Shown in pieces: positions 22,201 to 39,763 of a stretch of 64,000 nt of DNA. This stretch comes from Phallusia mammillata. Its lineage: Eukaryota > Chordata > Ascidiacea > Phlebobranchia > Ascidiidae. The notes beneath the pieces are model-generated. The model saw only the letters and a list, made by a program, of their open reading frames with translations, ran no database searches and was not told the DNA's origin. The stretch is taken from positions 82,325 to 146,324 of the forward strand of contig QLIY01000364.1 in assembly GCA_003260075.1 (NCBI GenBank), read 5' to 3'. Position 1 is the first letter of the stretch; every line of letters begins with the position of its first letter. The position numbers and the translations under genes were made by a program.

Positions 22201-25200
22201 TTATTTGGTTTCTTCACAATCTCAACCTCTTGATAAATTTTTTGTTCAAAACAATAACAAGACGATTCGGTTTCATTTTCAGGACCTGAGAAAAATGTTT
22301 GGGAACTATAATTGGTATAATTGTGTGGGTTTCCTCAAGTTTAAATTGTAATTATTAGTTTCGCGCCCTGAGCATGACTTTGTCCTGGGTTGATCCGTCA
22401 CGTATCCAAGATATGACTTGCAATGTATCAAAAATATGACATTCATTTAAAACATCTTAAAGTTTTCTGTAACAAGCCACAACGAATCTTGAATGTAGTG
22501 ATTTTGGATTTTTGGTTTCATGTTGTGGAGCGCTCTCTAATACCTTCCATCTCGCGTGGATTAAATTTATTTTATTGCACCTCTGGGCTTTTTCGAATAC
22601 AGCAATATTGAAGCGCCGAAACTACTTCAAATTTCAGGTTTAGTGGTGTATTTCAAAAAAAGTTTTAATGAGACTTGCAGCCATCTTATCCAGCTGCAAT
22701 GAGTTTTTCGCTTAGTGATTTATTTCTTGGAAACGCAAACGAAGTGTTTTCCCACTTGATCAGAAAACGTTGGTCGCAACCTAAAGTTCACCAAACCGTC
22801 TTCTACTTCTAAACAAGAGGTGATAAAAAGTTTGTTAGATGCCCGCAAATAATTTTTACGTAGCAATTATCCCTCTACAAACGTCGTGTCAACGAAACTG
22901 CAGCGGTTTTTCTTCGCACGCATCCTAACGTTAGGCCAAAAAGCATTCAGATTATTCGACCACGCATTGACATGCCAACAAAAATACAACCGACTTCAAT
23001 AAAACCTGGCCGTTTGATGTGCGAGAAGTTCCATGTAATGATGGTCCCATGTACGAAAAAGCGCCAATCGAATATCGTGAAAAAGGTTAGTCATTGGAAG
23101 GTGTGGAGACACTGTTGTTCTTGGCACTGAACTGCAAAATTATTTTTTGCATTGTACCAGACTTTCCGTGGTTTACTTTGGTGCTTGAGCACATTCTGGG
23201 CATGGGTACAATTTTAATTATATGCAAATTTTAATCCACCTTAAATGGAAAAACTTTTGTAGCGGTATATTTGCACCGCCAATCCAGCAAAAATGCTTAA
23301 ATCAACAACTTTTTTGCCAATGAAATGGAAATATCGTTTGTCGCTGCCATCTTGCCCTGGGCAAAAGCTGGTAATTTTGGCAAAGTAGTGTGTAACTATT
23401 GGAGAAACTTTCAACTAAAGTCTTAACTAAGGTCTTAATTAGAAAAGAAGGAAGATAATCGGATATTGACGTTGATTATGATACATATTATCGAAACATA
23501 ATAGCAAGCCTGTTGTTGGTGCCATGAGTGTTCACGGTTTCGAATCTGTACGTGACATGAAGTATCGCCATGAATTACCACGAAACTTGCACTCATTGCA
23601 CTATGTGGAACGTTAGAAAGCGCTATATGCACTTCACGTTCTCATTTCACGCTTATATGCCATTTGAATGTTGCCCTATGTGGAGTACCGCCCTGTTCGA
23701 ATGTGTATTACAATTAGGTCTTGATTGTGCAAATTACAACCTGCATAAATTCTGTGGCCGCCTTATTGCTAAAATTTTTGTGTTAATTAGTCATGCACGT
23801 TTCATCCAGGAACAACTTAAAGTTAGTATGCTCCTTGCAAGCAATCAAACATTGGCTTGGTTACAATGTGGGGTTATGCGTACCAACCTTTACGCACGTA
23901 AATAATAGTTACAGGGACTAATTGTCAATTGTCGCATAATTTTTGAAAAAGTTTTAATTTAACAGTATACTTTGTCCTACAGGTGATATTGTCATTTCTT
24001 GCCAAAAGCAAATCACGTATGAAATGTGAGCCGGTAAAATTATGGTCACGTTTGCCAAATATCCGCACGCAATCGCTGCCAGGGACAGATCCAATCGTGA
24101 TTATTGTCCAAGAGTTTTTTTTGCAGACAGACAGTATTAGCCACAGTCGGACACGTTGATCATTCAACACGCATATATCGTCCCACGAATCAATAGTCAT
24201 GCAAATGTTAATTGACTTCTCTGGAAATAGTTTGACGCTTGCCTCTAAACGTGAGCCTTAATTGGCACCCACCGCAATACTTTATATAGTGGACATCTTC
24301 GCTTTCTTCGTAGTCTTTGTGTATGGATGGTGGCGGTCATGAGGTTAACCCTATGGCTATGTTTATATATGGCCACCAACACGATGTTTCTCCATGTATT
24401 TACCTATTGTTCCGAAAAATTCAGACTTTAAAGTCTCGATGACGTGTTTACACCATGTCCCATTGCGTAACAAACTTTGATAGATTGTTTTCTTTGCTCC
24501 GACGATCATTGGTCTGTTATTTTTTCAACCGCAAATTTTCGTTATGATTTAAAACAGGAAAGTCCAGATCGACGACCAAAAGCATAATAAAGGATGCAAA
24601 CTGATTTTGTGCTACGCAAGAAGACCCGTTCGCAAAATTAGTCTATCCCTAACTTATAAACTAATTAAATTTCGTCACATTTGCAAATTTTAGAACGAAG
24701 CGTTGAAGTGGACTGAATTTTAGATGAAAATTATTACGGCTCCACGAAACCTTGGTGGTTTTGCCTTTGGCCCTATTTGGAAAGGTTGCCGACCCCTGCC
24801 CTGAATTGTGACCAAATGAGGATACAAATCCAAAGCAAAACTGTCTGTGTGTTTTGAATGTTATTCTTTTCTGTTTTATGGCACCACCAAACAATAAAGT
24901 CAATCGTCCACAGTTCGTCATGATGGTCGAGTTGGGCCGCTTTTATGCGTTTAGAAGATTACTTTATTCGGGCACACTTTGTTATTTACTTTAAATCGTT
25001 TAAATCTTAAAAAAAGGAAAATACATTTTAAACATATGTTTTGAATTTGGTTATTCCATCTTAAGTTTCTGAAATATTTAGAGTATAGTTGTCCAGGTGT
25101 TTACAAATATATATTGCCACCGTTTAAAAGCAAAGTGTAGAGTAGCAAGTTTTTTTTTAGTTTACAGGCCAAACTACCAACTATTGGACGGCATTATTTG

Positions 25201-26900
25201 CAGAGCACCGATTGCTGCAAATCGCCTCATTTCTTGATCCATTGTACGTGATCAATTTGAATGTTCAGTTTCCTCATCTCGTGGAATAAGACTTAAAATG
25301 CAAATACACGACTTCAGTGACATTTGTGTTCGCCTAATTGTGCCAATTATCACCATTTGCATTTGGCTAATATACTTTGCATTACAACATGGCCTGATCC
25401 ACTTTGGCATATTACTTGCAAAACTTAAAGAGTAAGCAAAGCACAAATGTCCCAGTATTTTGATAATTGATAAGCACACGAAAACAAACTCACAACATAT
25501 TCAAACATAATAGTGATTTCGGCAAAATCTATGTTTTATGCGGTCGGAGAAAAATCGCTTTTACGATGGTGAGAGTTTTCCAGCTGCCAAAACGCATCAA
25601 ATTGCTTGCCGGTCAAAATTTAATCGGATTGTGGTGTAGATGGTGCAACAAACACAGGTCATCGCGCTTGAAAAGCCACACAAATAACCGAGCTTCGGCC
25701 AATCACGTTTTAGGTAAATTTGCAAGCGGACGAAACGACAATTAATTAAAACTAACCGTGGATAGTCGGCATCCATCAACCTAGTAATTATGGACATAAT
25801 TATTTGACATACAACAGTATGAAAAACCTGTTTTTTCGCTTTGCTTGCGATTTTTAAAGGTGCGGCGGTTCCATTTTAAGCGCGCAAACCCATATTTAGA
25901 CATTTTGATCTTTTTTTGGTCTTGCTTTGTAATTGAGGCTTTCGTTTTTGTGCTAGTAGCCTTTATATTTGTGATATAGTAGCCTAAATAATTGTGATAT
26001 ATCGGCAATAGATAACACTTATTGTATTTGCCATGTTACTTTTCTAATAGGTAAAGTAGTGTCATGACCCCAACCATTAAAAGCGAAACAAAACAGCACC
26101 ATTTTGCGACTTTTTTAATTCACAAAAAAATGGCAAAATGTTTAATTAAATTTTAAAAGCGATGAGGTTGTTGCAAAAAAAGCAATGCATTTTTCTTGGT
26201 GGTTTCGTTGCAATTTTCCTCGTACAAGTCTCCACGACATACCTTGGGTAATTTCCTCCCTGCAGGTGTGCATATGCACCACCGGAACATGTCAGTTTTC
26301 CAGAGGTGACATGCGGTCGTCGGGATTACAGACCAACACGCCGAAACTTGTCGAAAATGCCAAATCAGTTCAAGCAGACCAAAATTTTCACTCACTATTT
26401 GACGCACGCCACCATCCCGTCAGCAGAGGCCCGCGTACAAGATCCAGGCGAGTTAGTAATTAAAATTCCATTGGGTGCACTTGCGCCTACGCCTGCTCAA
26501 CCTGTAGTCCGATGGGCTTGCTTTCCAGGGATTGGCCGGTCCAAAACACAGTTGTTTGTCGTTGAAATAAAGTATTAACGGCTACTGCAGCTAATGTTTA
26601 AATTGCCGTTTATTATTATCCGTGTATTTCTGGACCCCCGTCGTTTGACCTCATGGCACTACGTTTTCACAAGTATATAGAAAAGTTTGTGAAATTCTGT
26701 TGAGTTGTTATATAACACTAAGATCATTTTTAGGTATATTTTTTACGATTGTCGTTTCGTTTGATGGATAATTTGATTTTGCGACGCGAAACGAGTCAAA
26801 CCAGCAAGACATGAAGACCTTTAGATTTAAATTGCAAGTTGAGATGTTTAAATACCAACATGAAGGAAACTTCCGAAAAACGCCGAATTATGCACCAAAC
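19268..26900. other. Gene desert
   Basis: About 7.6 kb with no supportable coding exon on either strand. The longest open frames (about 90-110 codons) have no signal peptide, no domain pattern and no fitting splice partners. It could hold distal regulatory DNA or exons of an unrecognised gene. Confidence 0.5.
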
Positions 26901-26989
26901 AAGGTGGGGGTTGAAATGATCACTTTCCCAGGATGTGGTAATAATAGATTTACATCCTCAAGAAAATTATCTTCGCCTTTTGCATGACC

Positions 26990-27165
26990 TACACTCAGCG
27001 GGAAACGCGTGGGTTGGCAATTTTCTGGTCTTATACCCCGCCTGTCCAGTTTCTCATACTCGTGCTTCAGGATTACCAGCCTTGCTTCNTTCTGGCCTTA
27101 TACCCCGCCTGTCCAGTTTCTCATACTCGTGCTTCAGGATTACCCGCCTTGCTTCCGCTTACATA
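26990..27165. repeat. Assembly join: about 65-bp duplication around n (27089)
   Basis: The segment TATACCCCGCCTGTCCAGTT and its following CTCATACTCGTGCTTCAGG part occur immediately before and after the n. This is a likely unmerged contig overlap. Confidence 0.8.
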
Positions 27166-27527
27166 CAGATCCACTTTGCAATACGATTTTCCCAGCTCCG
27201 AGTTCGATAACAATTTCGATTGCCGCTGTTTGACCTCTGCTCATCCGACTTCGCTATGAAACAGAAGGCGAGAATCAGACAGGATTAACTCAGCATAACT
27301 TCAACTCGCGTCTTTCGTACAAGAGGTTGACTACTTAATATCGCTGATGATTACATACCGGTGTCCATGTAGGTCACGACTGCAAGCTGTTATTTTGGCG
27401 AGCCTGTACTTATCCCGGCTTCCGTGCTGCACAAAGTCTTTTTGGGCCACAAAACCAAAAGTAAAGTATTTAGGCTATTGTTACCAGTTTGTTGATTTCA
27501 TTGATCAATTCAGTATTTTTTACTTCG

Positions 27528-30362
27528 ATGTGTGGCCGTTAGGGGGCGTAAGTCGCACTGACTGGAACTAAAAAAGTTATACCGGTTAAAGAGGGGCAGG
27601 AACTTGGCCGAATGGCCTGGCGCGCCTGACCCATATACAGACATAAAAAACCTGATCGGGATTCGTCCCCGGGAGGTTCCTGGGTTCGAACCCCGTNGGT
27701 ATTCGTCCCCGGGAGTGTCCTGGGGCCGAACCCCGTGAAAAAAATACCGGTTGAAGAGCATGATATCGGTCTAATGTCCTGACCCTTATGGAGACATAGA
27801 AACCTTATCATACTAAGGTGCATACTGGCTTCTGTACCCTGAAAAACAGATGGTATTGGTGGATTTTTTTGCATAATCAGCAGAAACGGGGGGAATTCTG
27901 AAAGTTATTTTGCAAATATGCTTTCACAAATTTGAAACAAGACTGTTTGTATTTTTCAAAAGACAGTGTTTGAAGTCAAAATGGTATTATCTTAAAATAA
28001 ACTTGCATGCCACCATAACCTTTTCTTCTCTTGCTCCTAAGAGCTTAATCGCATATTAAACGTCATTACATCGGAAAAACAAGAATTTTCATCGTTTTTA
28101 CTCAAACAGATTATAAATTCTTTGATCCTCTTTAACCTGCATTAATTCTCATTGTGTATTACTATTATTATTATTTTTTGAGTCTATTGCTTAAAGCTGC
28201 TGTAATCACGCATTACACGTAACACTCCCAACAGCAACACGTTTGGAAATTCAGAATTGCTTGCAGAAACCCATTGCTGGTATTACAAGGGGCAAAGTGG
28301 CAATGAATGCACGTAGGTTATAGCAGATCGTGGCATGCAGCCAGGAAAATACAACTACTGCAAGCATTTAAGTTTTGTTGGATCAACAAACGAATGGATG
28401 CACATGTTTACAACATAAATACTCAACGCAATTAAGACTACTTTCAATGCATAGTCGTGCTTGGAATAAGGCGATTAGCAGTAAACACCTTCGACGACTT
28501 TCGACTTTTACATTGACAAGTCGTCACCCTGGTTTACAGTTTAAGTCTATATCATCGCTTCTTAGGCCTAAGCTTAATCGAAAAACAATTGTTAAATATA
28601 CATTTGGCCGCTAGCGTGGTTTGTTATTCAAATTTAATAGCATACGTTAATTTTCGTAGAAATCTGGCAAGATGTGTAACGTCTTTTTTTAACTTGGCAG
28701 CGATAAAGGTTCTACGATACGATACCCTCTAGCCCCCCCCCCCTTTACTCAAACAGATTATAAATTCTTTGATCCTCTTTAACCTGCATTAATTCTCATT
28801 GTGTATTACTATTATTATTATTTTTTGAGTCTATTGCTTAAAGCTGCTGTAATCACGCATTACACGTAACACTCCCAACAGCAACACGTTTGGAAATTCA
28901 GAATTGCTTGCAGAAACCCATTGCTGGTATTACAAGGGGCAAAGTGGCCCCCCCCCCGGTTAAAGAGAATGATATCGGTCTAATGTCCTGACCCTTATGC
29001 AGACATAGAAACCTTATCGTACTAAGGTGCATACTGGCTTATGTGCCCTGAAAAACAAATGGTATTGGTGGATTTTTGCATAATCAGCAGAAAAAAGAAG
29101 TTATTTTGCAAATATGCTTTCACAGATTTGAAACAAGGCTGTTTGTATTTTTCAAAAGACAGTGTTTGAAGTCAAAATGGTATTATCTTAAAATAAACTT
29201 GCATGCCACCATAACCTTTTCTTGTCTTGCTCCTGAGAGCTTAATCGCATATTAAACGTCATTACATCGGTAAAACAAGAATTTTCAGCGTTTTTACTCA
29301 AACAGATTATAAATTCTTTGATCCTCTTTAACCTGCATTATTTGTGATGTATTCCTATTATTATTATTTTTATAGTCTATTGTTTAAAGCTGCTGTGATC
29401 ACGCATTACACGTAACACTCCCAACGGCAACACGTTTGGAAATTCAGAATTGCTTGCAGATATCCATTGATGGTATTACAATGGATTTTAAACTAAGTGA
29501 CAATGAATGCACGTAGGTTATAGCAGATCGTGGCATGCAGCCAGGAAAATACAACTACTGCAAGCATTTAAGTTTTGTTGGATCAACAAACGAATGGATG
29601 CACATGTTTACAACATAAATACTCAACGCAATTAAGACTACTTTCAATGCATAGTCGTGCTTGGAATAAGGCGATTAGCAGTAAACACCTTCGATGACTT
29701 TCGACTTTATCATGGACGTGTTGTCACCCCGGTTTACAGGTTAAGTATATATCATCGCATCTTAGGCCTAAGCTTAATTCGAAAAACAATTGTTAAATAT
29801 ACATTTACCCGCAAGCTTGGTTTGTTAGTCAAATTTACCAGCACACGTGAACTTTCGTAGAAATCTGGCAAGGTGTGTAACGTATTTTTTTAACTTGTCA
29901 ACGATAAAGGTTCTACGATACCCTCTAGCGTTTCTTTATGCCAAAATTATAAAACCACCGCAAGTGGGCGACAACGAGTTGTTTTCAAAATGCAAATTAG
30001 AAGTTAATCAAATTAGAAGTTAATAATTCTATGTGTCGCCGTTAGGGGGCGTGAGTCGTACTGACTGGAACTAAAAAAGTTATTCCGGTTAAACCCCCCC
30101 CCCTTTACTCAAACAGATTATAAATTCTTTGATCCTCTTTAACCTGCATTATTTGTGATGTATTCCTATTATTATTATTTTTATAGTCTATTGTTTAAAG
30201 CTGCTGTGATCACGCATTACACGTAACACTCCCAACGGCAACACGTTTGGAAATTCAGAATTGCTTGCAGATATCCATTGATGGTATTACAATGGATTTT
30301 AAACTAAGTGACAATGAATGCACGTAGGTTATAGCAGATCGTGGCATGCAGCCAGGAAAATA
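27528..30362. repeat. Block of duplicated roughly 1-kb repeat units with C-run fillers
   Basis: Segment 27740-28720 recurs at 28960-29940 with scattered differences. Parts recur again at 28744-28947 (from about 28090) and 30104-30362 (from about 29290). Segment 27530-27590, which carries CCGTTAGGGGGCGTAAGTCG, recurs with small changes at 30035-30095. Ten-C fillers at 28734-28743, 28948-28957 and 30094-30103 mark joins; C instead of G suggests reverse-oriented contigs. GGTTCGAACCC-like B-box motifs near 27683 hint at a tRNA-derived element. No frame is conserved between copies, so the block is noncoding. Confidence 0.75.
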
Positions 30363-32012
30363 CNTTAATTTTTATTGAACAGTATAGACTACCATTACGT
30401 AACTATGAACAATATTATCAGCACCAAAATACCTGTCACACTAGAGTTGTAGGCAGGCCTGGTATTTGAGCCCGACAGTTTGATTGTCATGCCCATACAT
30501 AAAAGCCTGAAAAACGAACGGCTGTAGAGAATATAAAATTAGACATACACAAGGGACTAGATAAGACGTTGTTAGGACTGTTGCGTTATAGGTTAAGGTT
30601 AGTAGGCTACTGTATATCCAAACGGTTTTGACACTACCAAATTCCTTTTACGATGTATCGGATGCATCAACCCGATTGTGCAGCAAAAACATTTCGAAGA
30701 TGGTGTTGTTTGTACAACGCTGGGTTGGATTTCACACACAATAAAGTTACCGAAACATTACCAAAACCGTAAACATCACCAAACGAACATATCCGACCAA
30801 AATGTTTCGGACAACTGAAACTTCGTTGAATCACCAAGTATTAACCATGAAGCAGAACGCATTTACGCTAACATTTTGTTGATGAATCTTTTTTTAATCA
30901 TTACTATCGCTTCCTAAAAGAGAAGCAACAATCTTAAACAGGCTTTCACCAATGTCATGTTTCACGCAAAATCAAAATTGTCACTAAAGCGTGGGTATTG
31001 ATGAGCATATACCCGAGTGAACACTCAATCACCTATACAATTTGCTGAACAAATCATTCAAAACGTACCCACGTAACCCGGAGATTTAGGAAATAACATT
31101 CCCGAACAACTCATTGCTTTGCTATTGTTCCAACATTGTTATTATCCTGTTAAATTCAGAAACACATGGTTTGCCGCACGTAGCGTCTACATGCACGAGG
31201 TTATAGAGGTCTATGTGAGATTGTCCTAAAAACTGGATTAAAAAAAATTGCTCCAATGTCGACAAAATTGCTTTACATGAGCACTTTCGAAAAATACAAA
31301 ACAGGCTTATAGCTGCGTTTATTCGAACATTATACGAATACCACGAAACCGGTTCACCAAAAGTATCTTCTGGCTTGATGTTCGGTTTGTTTGATCTGTC
31401 GTCGCTCTATTGCAGCAACTTTATGCATTAACACACACACAAGGCAATGTTTCCTGTTTCTTGTGGTGTATACCACGGGAATATAATAGTCGGCGCCAAA
31501 ACAAGCGTGCTTTACATCAATGTTTTTTGTTAATACCTACCATGTCAAAATCGATCCACCCCTCACTACTAAGATCACATAAAACGTGTAAACCCTATAC
31601 ACTTTTTTAAACGTATGTCAAAATGTAGAAAAATCAAGCAAGATCAGTGGAAACTGTCTGTTTCTAACGGGTGTCCAAATTAAAACACGTCAGGAACTCG
31701 CGATATAAAACGGGATTTAAATTAACTTTAAAGACCGTGACCCTCCTGATACTTTAACACCATGCATTCACCAAAGTTCGTTCTTATGCGAGCGCGAAAA
31801 TCGCGGCAGTACATCATCTTTATGGACAGTAATTAGCACGTGCAAGACGCGAAGCGACTCCCTTAATACAGTCGTGTGTGTGGGGAAAACACCACGCCCC
31901 AGGGAAAAATGAAAACAACCACACCAGATAAGTATTTGGGCGTGGATATTCATCTGGCAGCTGCCAATCATCAAAAGGAAAGACAGCAAGTCAGTTTAAT
32001 GATCAATTCAAC

Positions 32013-32258
32013 ATGTTTGCTAAAATGAATTTCTGGTTATTTGCTGCTTGTGTGTTTATTTTAAATTTGACCTGTAGCCAAGCTTTGAATTCAGGTAAAT
32101 AGCATAGTTTTGATATAAATTTATTTGAATATAATACATGTTCATGACAAAAGTATGCCAAGTTTATTAGAGCCAGGTAGTTTTTCAACAGTTTGCTAAC
32201 GTACGTTTTTTGTCCAGATTGTCGATGTTGGGAAAATCCAATCTTTCGTGTTTCTTGT
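32013..32258 (+). pseudogene. Duplicate first two exons of gene C, broken at an n
   Basis: ATG at 32013 begins a signal peptide (MFAKMNFWLFAACVFILN and onward) ending at a GTAAAT donor after 32094, phase 1. An acceptor at 32217 opens a second exon (DCRCWENPIFRVSC) that stops at the n at 32259. Gene C has the same two exons at 33532 and 33717. This copy is a partial tandem duplicate, an alternative first exon or a second haplotype. No further exons belong to it before the second copy. Confidence 0.6.
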
Positions 32259-33360
32259 NTTTTACCTTTATTTCTTTTAAAAAGGATTCTAGTTTGTTTA
32301 ACAACCAGTAATATCCGATTTAAAAGCCTACGCTTCACGTAAACACGAAAAAACAGACGACAACACCACTTTTTCCTATCCTTTTCCATTGTAAACGCTA
32401 AAATCTTAGTGGTCGCGTTTAAGCGGAACCGATCTTAATACTTGCAGAGNAACCGATCCTAATACTTGCAGAGAATATTTTTATTTTTAAAACACAAATG
32501 AAGTTTAATAAGTATCAGATTAAAATTCCTAAAAATCAGAATAATTAATTTAAACTTACATGCAAAATTTTAGTTCAAACCGTTGCGTATTGGCAAAGAT
32601 ATCGCCCCATTTATGTCGTCGCTAAATGGGAAGTGTTCAGTCTATGCTATAATCATATATAATGCTACAGCTTTTGGTTTGGATTGTTAAATTTTATTGA
32701 ACAGTATACCGTTGCGTAACAATGAACAATATCATCATCGCCAAATTATCTGCCACACCAGAGTTTTCAAAAAATAAATACATTAAAAACAAAAAATTAA
32801 ACGCATAACTGAAAATACATTTCAAACAACCAAACGTTACATTATATTTAGTTTGTTTGATCTGCCGTCGCTCTATTTTAGCTGTCATAAAAGCAACCTG
32901 GTGCGTACAGCATACACACAAGGCAGTATTTTTGTAATGTATGCCATACGAATCCATGACAAATGCCCAACGCTAAGACAAGCATGCTTCACATCAATGT
33001 TAGGGGTTGATATCCACCGACAGTACATGTTAGAAAACGTTAAAATCGATCTACCCCTTACTACTAGGATCACATAAAACAAAAAACATATGGTAAAATG
33101 CAAATAGGTGAAGCAAGATCAGTGGGTAATGTATGTTTCTAAAGTGGGTTGTCTAAATTAAAACACGTCAGGAACTCGCGATAAAAAACGGGATTTAAAT
33201 TTACTTTAAAGACCGTGACCACTTCTGAAACTTTAACACCATGCATTCACCAAAGTTCGTTCTTATGCGAGTGCGAAAATCGCGGCGGTAAATCATCTTT
33301 ATGGACAGTAATTAGCACGTGCAAGACGCAAAGCGACTCCCTTAATACAGTCGTGTATGT

Positions 33361-33425
<65 letters not shown>
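33361..33425. other. 65-G run, probable gap filler
   Basis: A pure G run between sequence that continues normally in the sister copy at 31880-31930, where about 40 ordinary bases lie instead. This argues that the G run replaces unknown bases. Confidence 0.8.
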
Positions 33426-33427
<2 letters not shown>

Positions 33428-33531
33428 CACACCAGATAAGTATTGGGGCGTGGATATTCATCTGGCAGCTGCCAATCATCAAAAGGAAAGACGGCAAGTC
33501 AGTTTTATGGTCAATTCAACAAGGCGCCACA

Positions 33532-38274
<4,743 letters not shown>

Positions 38275-38315
38275 TTTTGTTTAATTTATTTGCGCCTTTG
38301 TTTTTGTATTACTGC

Positions 38316-38321
38316 AATAAA
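38316..38321 (+). terminator. Polyadenylation signal of gene C
   Basis: AATAAA 42 bases after the TGA stop, at a usual distance for a short 3' untranslated region. Confidence 0.6.
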
Positions 38322-39189
38322 ACTTCCCAATGTCTTTGTGTTTCTTGAGGTTGTCTTTTGTGCACTACTTTCTTTAAAAAAGTATGTGCCACATTTGAAG
38401 AGTAGCACTTCACGCCAAACTCGTGTGCCGCGAAAGTGTAGCCTACGTTATAAAAAAAACTTAAGAAAACAAGATATTGTTTCATCACAGATTTAAACTT
38501 GCATTTTAAGCTGCGCTTTAAGTGTGACTTGCGTAAAAAAAGGTTTCAGCACTGATTCATGCTTAATTAATTTACTCTTTGGAGGTTACATTTGCCTTTT
38601 CATAAAACAGGTAACAATTCATTTGTTTCAATATACAAATGCACATAATAAACCTGTATTGTCTGTCGATCCAACCGCTATTTCGTGTTAAGGTTCGGAT
38701 GAAAAACAATCGATGTTATGCGGGCGTTGCAGAAAACAGGCAAACAAACAGCCTTGAAGAGGAAGCTGCCTTCCTGTACAACTCATCCAAAGGGTTATTG
38801 TTTTATCTGTATTATCCTGTTTTGTACTCTTTGGTTCCACTGAAAACCTGTGAATAATTCACCTGTAGACTTACGTGTATCCTGTTGTTTTAATGTTGCA
38901 AACGTTTAGTTTGATTATACACGCCCCCTGTTAGGAGGACAGATACGAACCCGAAGATAAACTACATTGGTGACTTGCGTTTGAAGTAAGTTCTTGTGTA
39001 ATGTAAAGTATAAGTTGTAATTTTTTGTCATTACAGTGAGGTAAGTTGCATCTAATTAGATTATTCATCCAAACCCAGTACACTTTCGTTATTTTTGTCA
39101 TAAAAAATAAATTAGGTGTTTCTTTAAAAACAGATATCAAGTGCAATTAGCCAGTGTTTTAAACTCTGACAACTGTTGAATTTTATAGG

Positions 39190-39207
39190 CCTACTTTTGT
39201 TTTCCAG
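39190..39207 (+). promoter_or_regulatory. 3' splice acceptor 8 bases before the gene D start codon
   Basis: CCTACTTTTGTTTTCCAG is a good pyrimidine tract plus CAG, followed by TCAACAAA and the ATG. It is either the end of a 5' untranslated intron or a spliced-leader trans-splicing acceptor, which is common in ascidians. Confidence 0.5.
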
Positions 39208-39215
39208 TCAACAAA

Positions 39216-39763
39216 ATGAGAAAGTGGATGAGTGCGGTGCTGGTGTTGGCTTCGCTTTTCGGAGCTGATGCACAAAGATTTGACCCCTCCGAGCTACCTC
39301 GTAAAAGAGTGTTTGTTTTTGTAGCAAAATCGTACTTCAGCTAAATTTTGTCATGTGTTTTATGTCTAAAAGGATGCGCATCAAAAAGTGGTTTATTATA
39401 CCACGCAAATCAATACGACGGACGCATTAAAACTAAACTCTGCTTACTAGCTAAAATTCCTACCACTTTATGCTAGTAGTATTTTTCTCTAAAGAGGGGG
39501 GGGGGATCTGCTTCATAGCTAAAATTCCTACCACTTTATGCTAGTAGTATTTTTCTCTAAAGAGCAACAATGTCTTCTACAGGAATGTCTATTTTTGTTA
39601 GGTTGTCCGTCCGGCGATGCTGTAGCATGTATAGACAGATACTGCAACAACGAATGCCCGGCTTATCCTGATGCATTCTGTTACAAAAGAGGCTGTGATG
39701 GCGACTGTAATTCGGTTGAATTTTTCATCGGTGGAACCAAACTTGATCTTGACATGTGCGAAG
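39216..39763 (+). other. Gene D signal peptide and Cys-rich module
   Basis: Exon 39216-39300 encodes [20 protein letters not shown], a typical signal peptide with a likely cut after ADA. Exon 39602-39763 encodes [34 protein letters not shown] and a hydrophobic VEFFIGG strand. This Cys spacing with CPxxPxAxC resembles a small module seen in many invertebrate secreted proteins; I cannot name it with certainty. Confidence 0.7.

Larger units (their letters stand above)
30365..33530 (+). repeat. Diverged tandem duplication of the gene C 5' region
   Basis: Three stretches occur twice in the same order: 30365-30430 resembles 32690-32755, 31400-31620 resembles 32855-33090, and 31675-32258 resembles 33155-33755. 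Point differences and small indels are spread throughout, so these are two diverged copies (or two haplotypes), unlike the exact assembly duplications elsewhere. Each copy ends with a signal-peptide exon and the start of a second exon. Confidence 0.75.
38275..39215. other. Intergenic region between genes C and D
   Basis: About 940 bases between two plus-strand genes. It holds the gene C polyadenylation signal and ends in a pyrimidine-rich splice acceptor before gene D. No other coding exon is evident. Confidence 0.6.

Noticed and set aside
23570..23905. A 111-codon open frame in the gene desert
   Set aside because: No domain pattern, no signal peptide and no splice context; such a frame is plausible by chance in this much sequence.
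27510..27874. Minus-strand frames of 83 and 111 codons near the n at 27697
   Set aside because: They cross an assembly join and lie in a multi-copy repeat whose other copies do not keep the frame.
33361..33425. G-quadruplex regulatory element
   Set aside because: The run is pure G of filler type, and the sister copy has ordinary sequence at the same place.
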